Shown here: piece by piece, positions 33,947 through 42,584 of the stretch
Numbering within the stretch: the stretch's first letter is position 1
Layout of the letters: every line of letters begins with the position of its first letter
Assembly (NCBI GenBank): GCA_030428385.1
Contig: JAUIDY010000042.1
Coordinates: 1-46,240 of the forward strand
Length of the DNA stretch: 46,240 bases
Direction: 5' to 3'
From: Rhodothermia bacterium
GTDB taxonomy: Bacteria > Bacteroidota > Rhodothermia > Rhodothermales > JAAAOL01
Program-made: the position numbers and the translations under genes
The notes under the pieces: generated by a model
Told to the model about the DNA's origin: nothing
Database searches by the model: none
The model's input: the letters and a program-made list of their open reading frames with translations, nothing else

Positions 33947-36900
33947 ATGGATTGGATTAATGCACTCGCCGAACCCCAAACGACGCGTCTCATACTTGAG
34001 ATATTGTTAGATACGGTCCTCAAGGGTGCATTAATTCTTGCCCTGGCGGGGATTGTTACCACCCTGTTGCGCCGAGCATCTGCTGCAACACGCCACCTGG
34101 TATGGGGACTTGCCTTAGGTAGCCTTTTTGTGTTACCCCTCCTTTCCCTAGTATTACCCTCTTGGCAGGTACTTACCCTTCCTTCGTTGCCTGTGCAGTT
34201 CGAGCATGTCGCAACAGAAGTCCCTGAAATACTCAAAGTACCTTATTTCGCAGATGCTCCGCAGTCTGATGCTGAGGCCCTGGCTCCCACTGGAGCGGAA
34301 CCGGCTCAAACGCATCCTCCGCAAATAGAAGAGGGGTCCTTTCCTGAATCCGAAGTTGCGACCGGAAACGGCGTTTGGGAGGCCTTTATTTCTTTGTATG
34401 CGGCCATGCGCCAGGCTCATTGGACCCAGTGGTTGATTGGATTATGGATGCTCGGAATCGGCGTTTGTATTCTGCGCTTTGTGATGGGAGGAATTGGAGT
34501 AAGGCTCTTACGACGTGGGGCGCGACCCATTCATGACCTCGAGTGGCTTGATCTCGCTGATGAAGTTGGGGACCGACTTTACCTCCGCCGACCTGTACGG
34601 CTCATTCAAAGTGCACGGACTGCCATGCCTATGACCTGGGGTTTTTGGCGGCCGGTGGTGCTGTTGCCGTCCAGTGCAAATTCGTGGTCAGAGACCCGCC
34701 GTCGTTGTGTTTTGACCCACGAATTTGCTCACATCAAAAGAGGCGATTGTCTGTCTCAAGCATTTGCTCAACTGATTTGTGCTTTACATTGGTTTCATCC
34801 GTTGGCTTGGGTGGCAGCCCGGCAGATGAGGGTGGAACGTGAAGTTGCATGTGATGATTTTGTCTTGAATGGGGGGACGCGCCCGTCGGATTATGCGACA
34901 CACCTTATTGAAATCGCACGATCAACGCGGGTAACGTTTGTTTCTCCCCTCAGTGCTGTCTCCATGGCGAGGCCGTCGCAACTAGAAGGACGGGTGTTAT
35001 CGATCCTCGATCCCAAACGACGACGCCGTGCGTTAGGACGGGCGACTATGGTTGTTGCTTCAGTCTTAACGGTAGCCCTTGTGCTTCCCCTTGCAGCACT
35101 TCAGCCTTCTGATGGCATGCCTGTGGACGTAGCTGATCCTGAGGAAACATGGGATGCGGAGCCACAGGTTGAGGCCATTCCCGTTCCGCTGGACCCAGCG
35201 TATGAGTCCGGGGCCCGATCCCTAGCCCCCCGAAGAAATGGAGTGTATACGTGGACAGGAAAGGTGCAGCCGGGAGATCAGGTTGAAATTGCGGCTGTGA
35301 GTGGAAATATCCATGTGGAACCTACTGACGCTCAATTCGCAGAGGTTATCGCCAAAAGTACCGACCCTAAAGGAGCTTCTCAGGTTCAGGTTCGTCAACA
35401 TGAGAACGTGTTACTCGTGTGTCTACCGGGCGCACCCGATGTGGCTTGCTCATCAGAGTTTGAGGCAGGGGACGCGAACGGGGCCGTAGTCGACTTGTTG
35501 GTACGACTGCCTCAAGGTGTCCATTTGAAAGCCCGGACGGTTCAGGGAGACATCTCGGCAAAAGGGCTATCTGGCATCGTCACGGCAGAATCCGTTATGG
35601 GCGACATTGATGTGGAGACGTCTGCATACGCAGAGGCCCACACCGTTCAAGGAGATGTCCAGGCCAAAATGGGCACGACCAATTGGTTGGGGACCTTGAC
35701 CCTGAAGACTGAACAAGGGGCGGTGTCCGTCCTGTTGCCTGAGCAATCCAGTGTAGAGGTATCTGCGAAGGTCCGCAATGGTGTGGTACAGGCGCCGGCG
35801 ACGTTTGAAGAAGAAGCGTGGGGGGAAGGAGGTGCAAAATGGGGTGTACTTGGTGAAGGAGGCCGATCGTTGCTCGTTTATTCCAATGAGGGCTCCGTTA
35901 ATGTTATAAATGAGCAAGCCTTCGCGTTTGTACCACCTCCCAACATGAGTTCGGACTGGGTCGCCGCCTTGCAACACGCAGAAGAAGATCAACGCCTTAA
36001 ACTTCTATCGTTGCTGAAAAGGGAAGACGGGGACGATGCCAGGTGGATTCGCACCCATCTCCTGCTTCATGATCCAAGTCCCGAAGTACGCGCAACAGCA
36101 GCTTGGTTGATCGGAGAAGAACAATCTGCTCAGGCTGTTTCTGCTCTGGTACAGTCGCTCACCGATTCACACGAAGAAGTGCGAATGCGGGCAGCATGGG
36201 CATTGGGTGAAGTGGGCGATTCAAGGGCCCTATCAGGCTTATTCAGCCAGCTTCAGCACGAGCCAAACGCAGATGTACGGGCAAAAATGGTTTGGGCGTT
36301 AGGAGAGATTGGCAATGTCGCTTCCGTGGAAATTTTGTCGCACAGCCTTCAAGATCAAAATGATGAAGTGCGCCGCATGGCCACCTGGTCGCTACGGGAA
36401 TTGAACGACGCGACCAGTGTGCCGTCATTAATAAGCGCTCTTGAAGATCGTGATGAGCGTGTTCGTGCCTTAGCCGTGGATGCGTTAGCCAACTGGTCCG
36501 ATCCGCGGGCAACAGACGCCCTTAGCCATATTGCCAGGAGTGATCCGAGTACAGAATTACAACGCAAAGCGAAGGAGGTGCTAAAACAGTATCCGGATCA
36601 GGATATGACTGGTTTCGAATTTGAAATTGCTGAATTGAATGAGTCCAACCAAAACGACCAATTCGTTGAACGCCGCCCAGAACGCGCTGTCCGCTCGACC
36701 CGGTCTATCTCTTCCGAACGAGAAGAAATTTCTGATGGGGCCGCCGTTCATATTGAATTTGGAGGTATGGAAGTAGACTTAAATCCTCAGATGTTGCGCC
36801 GTTTCGCAGACTGGGCACAAAATGCGGATTTTGATATTGACCTAGATACAGAAGAAGTACAATACCTGGTAGGGCGTGTTGCTTCACTCTCTGGGCAAGA

Positions 36901-37471
36901 AATTTCGTTGAACGCGAGTATGGAGTATAAAAACCGACTTCACGCGTTAGAACTAGTCGATGTTTATGATGAAGGGCTGGCGTTCGCACAAACTGTTGGG
37001 ATTCAAACATCGTTTATCCGAAAAGCGCAGGCTCTTCGGTGTGACATTACTTTAGATGAAGTAATACGTTTACGTCTCAGTGGCGTCGAAGAATCGTTTT
37101 TACGTTCCCTTGCTACTGCTAATTTTATTGAGCTCAATGTTGAGCAAATTATCGCTTTACGAGCCCAGGAGGTGTCAGAGGGGTATATCCGGGCGCTGGC
37201 CTCTCTTGGATATGATGACATCCACCCCGATGAAGTGATTGCACTACACGAGCACGGTATTGATGGTGCCTTCATTCGTGAAATGGGTTCCGCCGGGTAT
37301 CGGGCCTTGTGTCCTGACGAATTGATTCAGCTTCACGCACATGAAATCACCAAGTCGTTTGTGAAAAAACACTGGGTGCGAGCAAATGTCCCTCCCTCCG
37401 TTGACCTGATCATCGAGAAGAAAATCGAAGAGGATTCTGCCTCCTTGTATTCGATTTCCCCATCGCGGTAA
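33947..37471 (+). CDS. BlaR1-type M56 metalloprotease with DUF4097-like, HEAT and 29-residue repeat regions
   Basis: 1174 residues. Residues 1-370: M56 membrane protease with spans near 15-35, 45-70 and 160-180, zinc motif THEFAHIKRGD (His258, Glu259, His262) and downstream glutamate in EREVACDDFVL (about 297-299), then a final span (VVASVLTVALVLPLAAL). About 432-650: beta-helix like DUF4097 (VEIAAVSGNIHVEP, LKARTVQGDISAKGL, AHTVQGDVQAKM). About 699-885: five to six HEAT repeats (DPSPEVRATAAWLIGEE, DSHEEVRMRAAWALGEVGD, NADVRAKMVWALGEIGN). About 1033-1164: four 29-residue repeats of the type DEVIxLxxxGVxxxFIRxL. Classical BlaR1 instead ends in a penicillin-binding domain; none is present, so it should sense something else. 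It follows its repressor gene by 2 bp. Confidence 0.9.
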   Translation: MDWINALAEPQTTRLILEILLDTVLKGALILALAGIVTTLLRRASAATRHLVWGLALGSLFVLPLLSLVLPSWQVLTLPSLPVQFEHVATEVPEILKVPYFADAPQSDAEALAPTGAEPAQTHPPQIEEGSFPESEVATGNGVWEAFISLYAAMRQAHWTQWLIGLWMLGIGVCILRFVMGGIGVRLLRRGARPIHDLEWLDLADEVGDRLYLRRPVRLIQSARTAMPMTWGFWRPVVLLPSSANSWSETRRRCVLTHEFAHIKRGDCLSQAFAQLICALHWFHPLAWVAARQMRVEREVACDDFVLNGGTRPSDYATHLIEIARSTRVTFVSPLSAVSMARPSQLEGRVLSILDPKRRRRALGRATMVVASVLTVALVLPLAALQPSDGMPVDVADPEETWDAEPQVEAIPVPLDPAYESGARSLAPRRNGVYTWTGKVQPGDQVEIAAVSGNIHVEPTDAQFAEVIAKSTDPKGASQVQVRQHENVLLVCLPGAPDVACSSEFEAGDANGAVVDLLVRLPQGVHLKARTVQGDISAKGLSGIVTAESVMGDIDVETSAYAEAHTVQGDVQAKMGTTNWLGTLTLKTEQGAVSVLLPEQSSVEVSAKVRNGVVQAPATFEEEAWGEGGAKWGVLGEGGRSLLVYSNEGSVNVINEQAFAFVPPPNMSSDWVAALQHAEEDQRLKLLSLLKREDGDDARWIRTHLLLHDPSPEVRATAAWLIGEEQSAQAVSALVQSLTDSHEEVRMRAAWALGEVGDSRALSGLFSQLQHEPNADVRAKMVWALGEIGNVASVEILSHSLQDQNDEVRRMATWSLRELNDATSVPSLISALEDRDERVRALAVDALANWSDPRATDALSHIARSDPSTELQRKAKEVLKQYPDQDMTGFEFEIAELNESNQNDQFVERRPERAVRSTRSISSEREEISDGAAVHIEFGGMEVDLNPQMLRRFADWAQNADFDIDLDTEEVQYLVGRVASLSGQEISLNASMEYKNRLHALELVDVYDEGLAFAQTVGIQTSFIRKAQALRCDITLDEVIRLRLSGVEESFLRSLATANFIELNVEQIIALRAQEVSEGYIRALASLGYDDIHPDEVIALHEHGIDGAFIREMGSAGYRALCPDELIQLHAHEITKSFVKKHWVRANVPPSVDLIIEKKIEEDSASLYSISPSR

Positions 37472-37482
37472 TCATTAAACAT

Positions 37483-37998
37483 ATGATTGACATGCAGCCT
37501 TTGCGTTTAAATAATATTAGCTCTGAGGACCTCGCCGAACTTGAACGCTTGTACGATTCCACCCGGGATGTGCGGGTTCGAACGCGCGCACAAATGATCC
37601 TACTGGCAGCCGAGCAACGCCTCACGGCTCCTCAAATAGCCACCATCGTGCGCCGTGATCGACAAACCGTTCGTCGCTGGCTCAAGCGATATCAGTCCGA
37701 TGGCGTAGCGGGATTACAAGATGCCCCACGCAGTGGTGCCCCCGGGAAAGTGACCGCTTCCTATCAGCAGCAGTTGGTGCAACTGATGCAGAACCGACCT
37801 TCTAATTTGGGCCTTCCATTTGGAAGCTGGACCCTGAAACGCGTGGCCCGTTATATGGAAAAGAAGACCGGCATCAGAGTTTCGTATGAAACGGTTCGTC
37901 TCTACCTCAAAGACGCCGGCATCATATTAAATGGGTCCGTTTATGGGCAAAAGCAGGCCGGAAACAATGGCAAACGTACCATAAAACCCATGGCGTAA
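37483..37998 (+). CDS. Stand-alone IS630/Tc1-type helix-turn-helix protein
   Basis: 171 residues, starting 11 bp after the protease stop. It matches the N-terminal DNA-binding half of IS630-family transposases: DVRVRTRAQMILLAAEQRLT, APQIATIVRRDRQTVRRWLK, YQSDGVAGLQDAPRSGAPGK and KKTGIRVSYETVRLYLKDAG. The DDE catalytic domain that should follow (another 170 residues) is absent; the protein ends with a short basic tail (NNGKRTIKPMA) and an ordinary stop. No terminal inverted repeats or target duplication are visible. It is either a relic or, given its intact frame and operon position, a domesticated DNA-binding protein in the BlaI/BlaR1 unit. Confidence 0.8.
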   Translation: MIDMQPLRLNNISSEDLAELERLYDSTRDVRVRTRAQMILLAAEQRLTAPQIATIVRRDRQTVRRWLKRYQSDGVAGLQDAPRSGAPGKVTASYQQQLVQLMQNRPSNLGLPFGSWTLKRVARYMEKKTGIRVSYETVRLYLKDAGIILNGSVYGQKQAGNNGKRTIKPMA

Positions 37999-38006
37999 GG
38001 GCCTTC

Positions 38007-38396
38007 CTATTCGGACAGGGGGAGGGCCTCTGTTATGGCTTCGATCAGGCTATGGCGCGTAAAAGGTTTGCTCACATACCCATCGAAGCCCGCCTGTAAA
38101 AACCGCTCCCGATCCCCAGGCATCGCGTACGCAGTGAGGGCAAGTGCTGGGGTAGCATGGTATTGAGGGTGGGAACGCAGTAACCGGAGCAGATCTATGC
38201 CGGTTCGGTTTTCGCCAAGATTAATATCAAGAAGAAAAAGATCGACCGGGGTTTCTTCAGCAAGCAACAGTGCTTGGTCGACCTCCATTGCGAGATGAGG
38301 TGTATAGTTAGCGGAGAGCATATACCGGAGTAGGGTAAGGGTGTCCGGGTTATCTTCAACCGCTAAGATATGTATCATGCCGTTCACAGCTTCCAT
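38007..38396 (-). CDS. Single-domain response regulator (CheY-like receiver)
   Basis: 129 residues; ATG 38396 or the in-frame ATG 38378 (MIHILAVEDNPDTL). Receiver features: acidic pair in VEDN, phospho-acceptor Asp57 in FLLDINLGENRTGIDLLRLL, conserved Thr in LALTAYA, and Lys in GYVSKPF. No output domain is attached and no histidine kinase is in the window, so it probably works with a distant kinase or by protein contact. It runs convergent to the helix-turn-helix gene (8 bp between stops). Confidence 0.93.
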   Translation of the reverse strand: MEAVNGMIHILAVEDNPDTLTLLRYMLSANYTPHLAMEVDQALLLAEETPVDLFLLDINLGENRTGIDLLRLLRSHPQYHATPALALTAYAMPGDRERFLQAGFDGYVSKPFTRHSLIEAITEALPLSE

Positions 38397-38537
38397 CTAT
38401 CTAGCGCGATAAGGTCGTTGAGAAGCGATGCCGTGGAAATTGGGGAAAGCCGGTAGTGGGTCGCGGAAACGTATTGGGGATAGGAAATACGGGTTTCATG
38501 CTATCCTAATAATAACAAGTTTGTAGGCAGCCCGAAA

Positions 38538-38560
38538 CTCCATTTTATGAACAAATGGAG
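38538..38560. terminator. Stem-loop between the HhH barrel gene and the response regulator gene
   Basis: CTCCATTT (38538-38545) pairs perfectly with AAATGGAG (38553-38560) across seven bases. It lies 18 bp past the barrel gene's stop (38578, minus strand). Read on the minus strand it is followed by TTTC, a weak U-run, so it is a plausible 3' end for that gene. Confidence 0.45.
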
Positions 38561-38577
38561 GAGAGCCCCTTTTTGTT

Positions 38578-40710
38578 TCAGAAACGCATCCTAAGCTGTA
38601 TTCGAAACTCCCTTACTCTGTTCCCATTAACCTCATCGAGGCCAGAACCGACCGAACGGGCATCCTCATACTGGGTAATGCCATATTTGGCCTGAAGAGA
38701 GATTTGAGCAGAAGGCAACCACCGAACAAGGACGTAAAAGCGTTGGCCTCGTCCAGAGAATGACGGAATAGAAAAAGTGTAAAGCAGGTCGTTCTCATAG
38801 GCGAAGACACGGGCGCCATACGACTCGGTATCAAAAAAGGCCAGCCGGGTGTCTACTTGCAAAGACTCAAGGGGAAGCCATCTAAATTCCTGAAAAAGGA
38901 GGGATCCGAAGGTGGTTTCACGGTCTGTTGATTCAAATCGAATACCCTCGAACCGTGTGCGAAGCCTAAGGGAGCGGCTGAACTGGTAGTCACCATGGAG
39001 GCGGAAGGATTGGCGCGTCTCCGGGGCCAAAGCGTCAAATTCACGTCCTCGCTCGTCACGGAATGGAGCTCCCGTTTCTTTGGTTTCTGACCGAAGCTGG
39101 GCATAAACAGAGATCCAACGACGAGGCCGATACTCCGAAAAAAAGAGAAGGTCATGGCCTGTACTGGGCAATGGGGCTCCAAACCTGGACCAGGGAAATC
39201 GGTATTGATCGGCATAGGCGGTAATAAGCCAGGACGGAGAAGGACGTAATCGCAGGCCCACATAAACCCCCGTTTCATTTTGTGTAGCCCCGTTCCGTTC
39301 TCCAAAAGCATAACCGTGTAAACTTACATAATCACGCGGATAGTGGCGGCCTTGCAGCAAAATGTCAGCCTCACGACCAAAACGGAGCATAACTCCTCCC
39401 GTACCGCCTAAAACCCCCGTGTTTGTGCGAGCAAGTTCACCAAAAAGAAGGGACTCCCCCCGAAACACCGTCGCAAAAACACTGGTCATGGAAGCGGAAG
39501 TGCCCGAGAATAAGAACTGTTGGTATCCTGCATCCCCCGGCTGGAAGGGGCGGTTGAAGGCGCTATGGTATTGGGTAATCCCAAACTTGGCGCTCCGGAA
39601 CGTGTACTCAACGGCCCCTCCCAAGACATCTTCTTTGATGGCGTCTTTATCTTCGATCTCGGATGGGGTACGGTGAAGCCCACTTATACTCAACGAGGAG
39701 GCGTCAGAAAAAGGACTCGGGGTGTCTTGGTCTGTGGTGTCTGGAAGCAGCAAGTTGGCATCAAGTGACCGCCGAGAGACAAAGGCAGAAATCACAAGCT
39801 CCGGCGTTATAGAAATGGAAGAGGCAATGCCTCGAAAAAAAGCATTTTCATCTGTAGAACCATAGGGTGTTAACCCTTTCCCGAAGCGTACCAAAGGGCG
39901 AACAGGGTCGCGCCCTTTTCCGAATGAACTGTTTCGCCACAGCGCTACCCCTTGTCCAAAATTGGCGACGTAATCGCCGATGATTAAGGTACGCAACCGC
40001 CCCATATTCTGTACGGAAGCATGAGCCGTGATATGATCAAAACCGTAGGTTTGTGAAGCAGGTGTCCACGTAAATAATTCGCCTGGATCTTTTTCGAGGG
40101 TAAGATTAACACTGAAATGATTACGGACCCGGGCATTAAAACGTGAATAAACCCGGGTTGGTGACCCCGCATATGTTGTTCGCGTTGTATCCGAAGAATA
40201 CCCTCGTCCTACATCAAGTCGGCGTGTCACTCGTTGGAGGAATTCAACACGCAAGTCGTTCCTAAAGGCTGCACGAGAGGGAAAAGAAGGAAAACGAGAA
40301 GGGTTTTCGCGAGCTATTTGTAAGCTGCCGCCTATGGTTAAATATGGACGCGCTTCGATATATACATCCTCCGTAATGCCCTCAACTGAGCGGATCTCGG
40401 GGAGCGAGTTAAAATCTCCGTAGGCGTCGCGAAATCGAACTAGCTCGTATGCCAGCAACGGACCAAACGCCGGGATCTGGGATAATTCGAAGGCGGTAGC
40501 CGAATTGATGTCGTGTGGGTTTGAGGAAAGCTCTTCTAGAAGCTCGGCTAATTGTTCGGCATCGCCCGCGATGTCCTCGAAATACTCAAGCAGTGCTTCC
40601 TGATCGGGAGGGGAAAGACTAGAATCTGGTACCTGCGCATAGAGATATACTGGCGACACCATCAGTACACAGCCCAGCGCGATCGGATAAAGCAGGCGAA
40701 GCACTACCAT
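38578..40710 (-). CDS. Outer-membrane beta-barrel with N-terminal helix-hairpin-helix domain
   Basis: 710 residues with a signal peptide (LLYPIALGCVLMVSPVYLYA). Residues about 60-125 form a ComEA-type helix-hairpin-helix: DINSATAFELSQIPAFGPLL, AYELVRFRDAYGDFNSLPEI, VEGITEDVYIEARPYL. From about 150 to the end it is a large barrel with many aromatic-rich strands, such as VYSRFNARVRNHFSVNLTLE, LIIGDYVANFGQGVALWRN and FSIPSFSGRGQRFYVLVRWL, closing with FRIQLRMRF (terminal Phe). HhH domains usually bind DNA, so an exported HhH on a barrel is suggestive of DNA contact in the envelope, but this is inference; the hypothetical family is known in Bacteroidota. It overlaps the upstream gene's stop by 7 bp, so the two are translationally coupled. 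Confidence 0.82.
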   Translation of the reverse strand: MVVLRLLYPIALGCVLMVSPVYLYAQVPDSSLSPPDQEALLEYFEDIAGDAEQLAELLEELSSNPHDINSATAFELSQIPAFGPLLAYELVRFRDAYGDFNSLPEIRSVEGITEDVYIEARPYLTIGGSLQIARENPSRFPSFPSRAAFRNDLRVEFLQRVTRRLDVGRGYSSDTTRTTYAGSPTRVYSRFNARVRNHFSVNLTLEKDPGELFTWTPASQTYGFDHITAHASVQNMGRLRTLIIGDYVANFGQGVALWRNSSFGKGRDPVRPLVRFGKGLTPYGSTDENAFFRGIASSISITPELVISAFVSRRSLDANLLLPDTTDQDTPSPFSDASSLSISGLHRTPSEIEDKDAIKEDVLGGAVEYTFRSAKFGITQYHSAFNRPFQPGDAGYQQFLFSGTSASMTSVFATVFRGESLLFGELARTNTGVLGGTGGVMLRFGREADILLQGRHYPRDYVSLHGYAFGERNGATQNETGVYVGLRLRPSPSWLITAYADQYRFPWSRFGAPLPSTGHDLLFFSEYRPRRWISVYAQLRSETKETGAPFRDERGREFDALAPETRQSFRLHGDYQFSRSLRLRTRFEGIRFESTDRETTFGSLLFQEFRWLPLESLQVDTRLAFFDTESYGARVFAYENDLLYTFSIPSFSGRGQRFYVLVRWLPSAQISLQAKYGITQYEDARSVGSGLDEVNGNRVREFRIQLRMRF

Positions 40711-41507
40711 GTCATCCCAAATGCAATTGCGGGAGACCAGCCTAAATAGACATGTCGTTCGGCAGCCAGGTCTGCCACAATGCGCCCAACATGAAGTCCC
40801 ACGCCTGTAGAAATACGGGCAGGAGCGGTAGTGGTACCTGCTCTAATTGACAACACCTTTACGGGTTGGGCTTCAATTCCTGCCCGAAGTGATAAAGGAA
40901 ACCGCACATCCTTATAGACGTCCGTCACAACGCGTAGGGATGGAATAGGAGCATAGGCGATGCCTATGGCAAGGGTACGGGCTAATTCGTCCGCTGCAAT
41001 GGAGGGCTGATGGAGATTTGTGGCATGAAACCCCAAATCAAACCCGGGTAGAACCTGAACGAGTCCGCCAATGCCAGCAGTTATGGTGTTACCAGATCCA
41101 TATCCTGGAACCGAGACCTGGAGGTATTGAAACTTAATCCCAAGATTAAACTGACGGGTCGTCCCGAGGGAAAAACCACGGGCTCCTCCCCACTCAAACC
41201 GGGTTTCACGGTAGGCCTCATACCCAAATGTCCGTGCTCCTACGGCCATCGTCCCAACAGCAAAGGGATAAACCACATGCAATGCCCCAAGTTGTAAGGC
41301 CTCAAGACCAAATGCTTGGGTGGCAAAAAAACCAACATGCCGCTCTGACAAGGTTGCCCAAGAAGCGGGATTTGCATGTCCCCAACTTTCACCTGTGAGG
41401 GCAGTCCCAGCTCCGCCGAGTGCCGCCACACGTGCACCGCCCTCCATGGAGGTTTGTGCCTTCACTGAAGGACAGGCTAACAATAGGAGGAGGAACAGCC
41501 AGCGCAT
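40704..41507 (-). CDS. PorV/PorQ-like outer-membrane protein
   Basis: 267 residues from ATG 41507, which gives a clean signal peptide (MRWLFLLLLLACPSVKAQ); the longer frame from 41756 adds 83 unrelated residues. The mature start EGGARVAALGGAGTALTGES and HANPASWATL is the shortened PorV/UPF0164 pattern (GGARxAALGGA, NPA). Barrel strands follow (GFSLGTTRQFNLGIKFQYLQ, ITAGIGGLVQVLPGFDLGFH, PLSLRAGIEAQPVKVLSIRA), ending in Trp. It is coupled to the HhH barrel gene and divergent from the PorD-like gene. A role as a small outer-membrane shuttle or assembly partner is inferred from family. Confidence 0.78.
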   Translation of the reverse strand: MRWLFLLLLLACPSVKAQTSMEGGARVAALGGAGTALTGESWGHANPASWATLSERHVGFFATQAFGLEALQLGALHVVYPFAVGTMAVGARTFGYEAYRETRFEWGGARGFSLGTTRQFNLGIKFQYLQVSVPGYGSGNTITAGIGGLVQVLPGFDLGFHATNLHQPSIAADELARTLAIGIAYAPIPSLRVVTDVYKDVRFPLSLRAGIEAQPVKVLSIRAGTTTAPARISTGVGLHVGRIVADLAAERHVYLGWSPAIAFGMTW

Positions 41508-41669
41508 GGTCCAAATAGTCGAGTTGGGAAAAGAAAGTACGAGCCGAACCGGGCGAGAGCAAGGGTTCAATAGGAGAGAGGAGATAAGGGTAGTAAGGGT
41601 AGTGCCTGGAAACAGGGGAAATGACGCAGGGTACCAACCCGGCAATGAACATAGTAGACGGTTCTGAAA

Positions 41670-42581
41670 ATGATTCATAATCTTAGGAAGACATCGGCCT
41701 TGCTCCTTTTTTTGGCGCTGGTAGCAGGATTTGAACCAACAGTGCTGCTCGCTCAAGAATTTAATTGCAGAGTGACTGTCAACTATCGCCAGCTAACGGG
41801 TTCCAGCTTTGATTTTTTGGGGGAGTTACAAGAGCGCATAGAGGATTATTTTAATGAGTACCAATGGACAGAAGACCGATACCTCCAAGAGGAACGGCTA
41901 GATTGTAATGTGCAGATTATTTTTCAGGAATCGCTGTCCCTTACTTCCTTTCGGGCCCAACTTATTGCTGAATTGCGGCGACCAATTTATGGAACCTCTC
42001 AGGCTTCAACGGTCGTCCGCCTGAATGACCAGAATTGGCAATTTCAATATGCCCAGGGCGATCCGCTGATTAATGACCCGGAGCAGTTTAACGCGTTCAC
42101 GTCCGTCATGGATTTTTACGCCTATGTGCTTTTGGGGTACGACTATGACACTTTTGGCGAACTTGGAGGAGCCCCCCATTTTCGTCGCGCTCAGCGCATT
42201 GCTGAGTTGGCACAGGCCCAAGGGGCCATTGGATGGGATCAGATTGGTTCTGGACGGAGCCGCACAGAGCTGATCTCACAGTTGATGGACCCCCGATTTC
42301 AGCCGCTTCGGAAAGTGTATTTCGATTATCATTTCCATGGCCTGGATCATTTCATTTTGCGTCCCGATGAAGCACGCAACGTTGTGCTCGATGCCATAGG
42401 AGAGATTCAGTCCCTGTATGAACTGGTAGCGCGGCAATATGCCATTGATTTGTTTTTTGATACTAAATACCAAGAATTGGCCGCAGTTTTCGATCGCTCG
42501 AATATGCGAAATACAGCTTATCAGATTCTAAGTGAGCTCGATCCTTCTCACCTCACTCAGTACAACTCACTGATTGATTAG
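41670..42581 (+). CDS. DUF4835 family protein (PorD-like, type IX secretion)
   Basis: 303 residues; signal peptide (TSALLLFLALVAGFEPTVLL, then AQEFNC). Mature start EFNCRVTVNYRQLTGSSFDF and ELQERIEDYFNEYQWTEDRY, then RLDCNVQIIFQ, LRRPIYGTSQASTVVRLNDQ, LTSVMDFYAY-type segment FTSVMDFYAYVLLGYDYDTF and HFHGLDHFILRPDEARNVVL match DUF4835, now linked to PorD of the type IX system. The family is nearly confined to Bacteroidota. It is predicted to be periplasmic or outer-membrane associated. It is divergent from the PorV/PorQ-like gene, with 162 bp between starts. Confidence 0.85.
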   Translation: MIHNLRKTSALLLFLALVAGFEPTVLLAQEFNCRVTVNYRQLTGSSFDFLGELQERIEDYFNEYQWTEDRYLQEERLDCNVQIIFQESLSLTSFRAQLIAELRRPIYGTSQASTVVRLNDQNWQFQYAQGDPLINDPEQFNAFTSVMDFYAYVLLGYDYDTFGELGGAPHFRRAQRIAELAQAQGAIGWDQIGSGRSRTELISQLMDPRFQPLRKVYFDYHFHGLDHFILRPDEARNVVLDAIGEIQSLYELVARQYAIDLFFDTKYQELAAVFDRSNMRNTAYQILSELDPSHLTQYNSLID

Positions 42582-42584
42582 GTG

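Noticed and set aside
33947-37471. Beta-lactam resistance operon (blaI-blaR1)
   Set aside because: There is no penicillin-binding sensor domain and no beta-lactamase or PBP2a gene nearby; only the repressor/protease logic is shared.
37483-37998. Intact IS630 insertion sequence
   Set aside because: No DDE domain, no terminal inverted repeats and no TA duplication seen around it.
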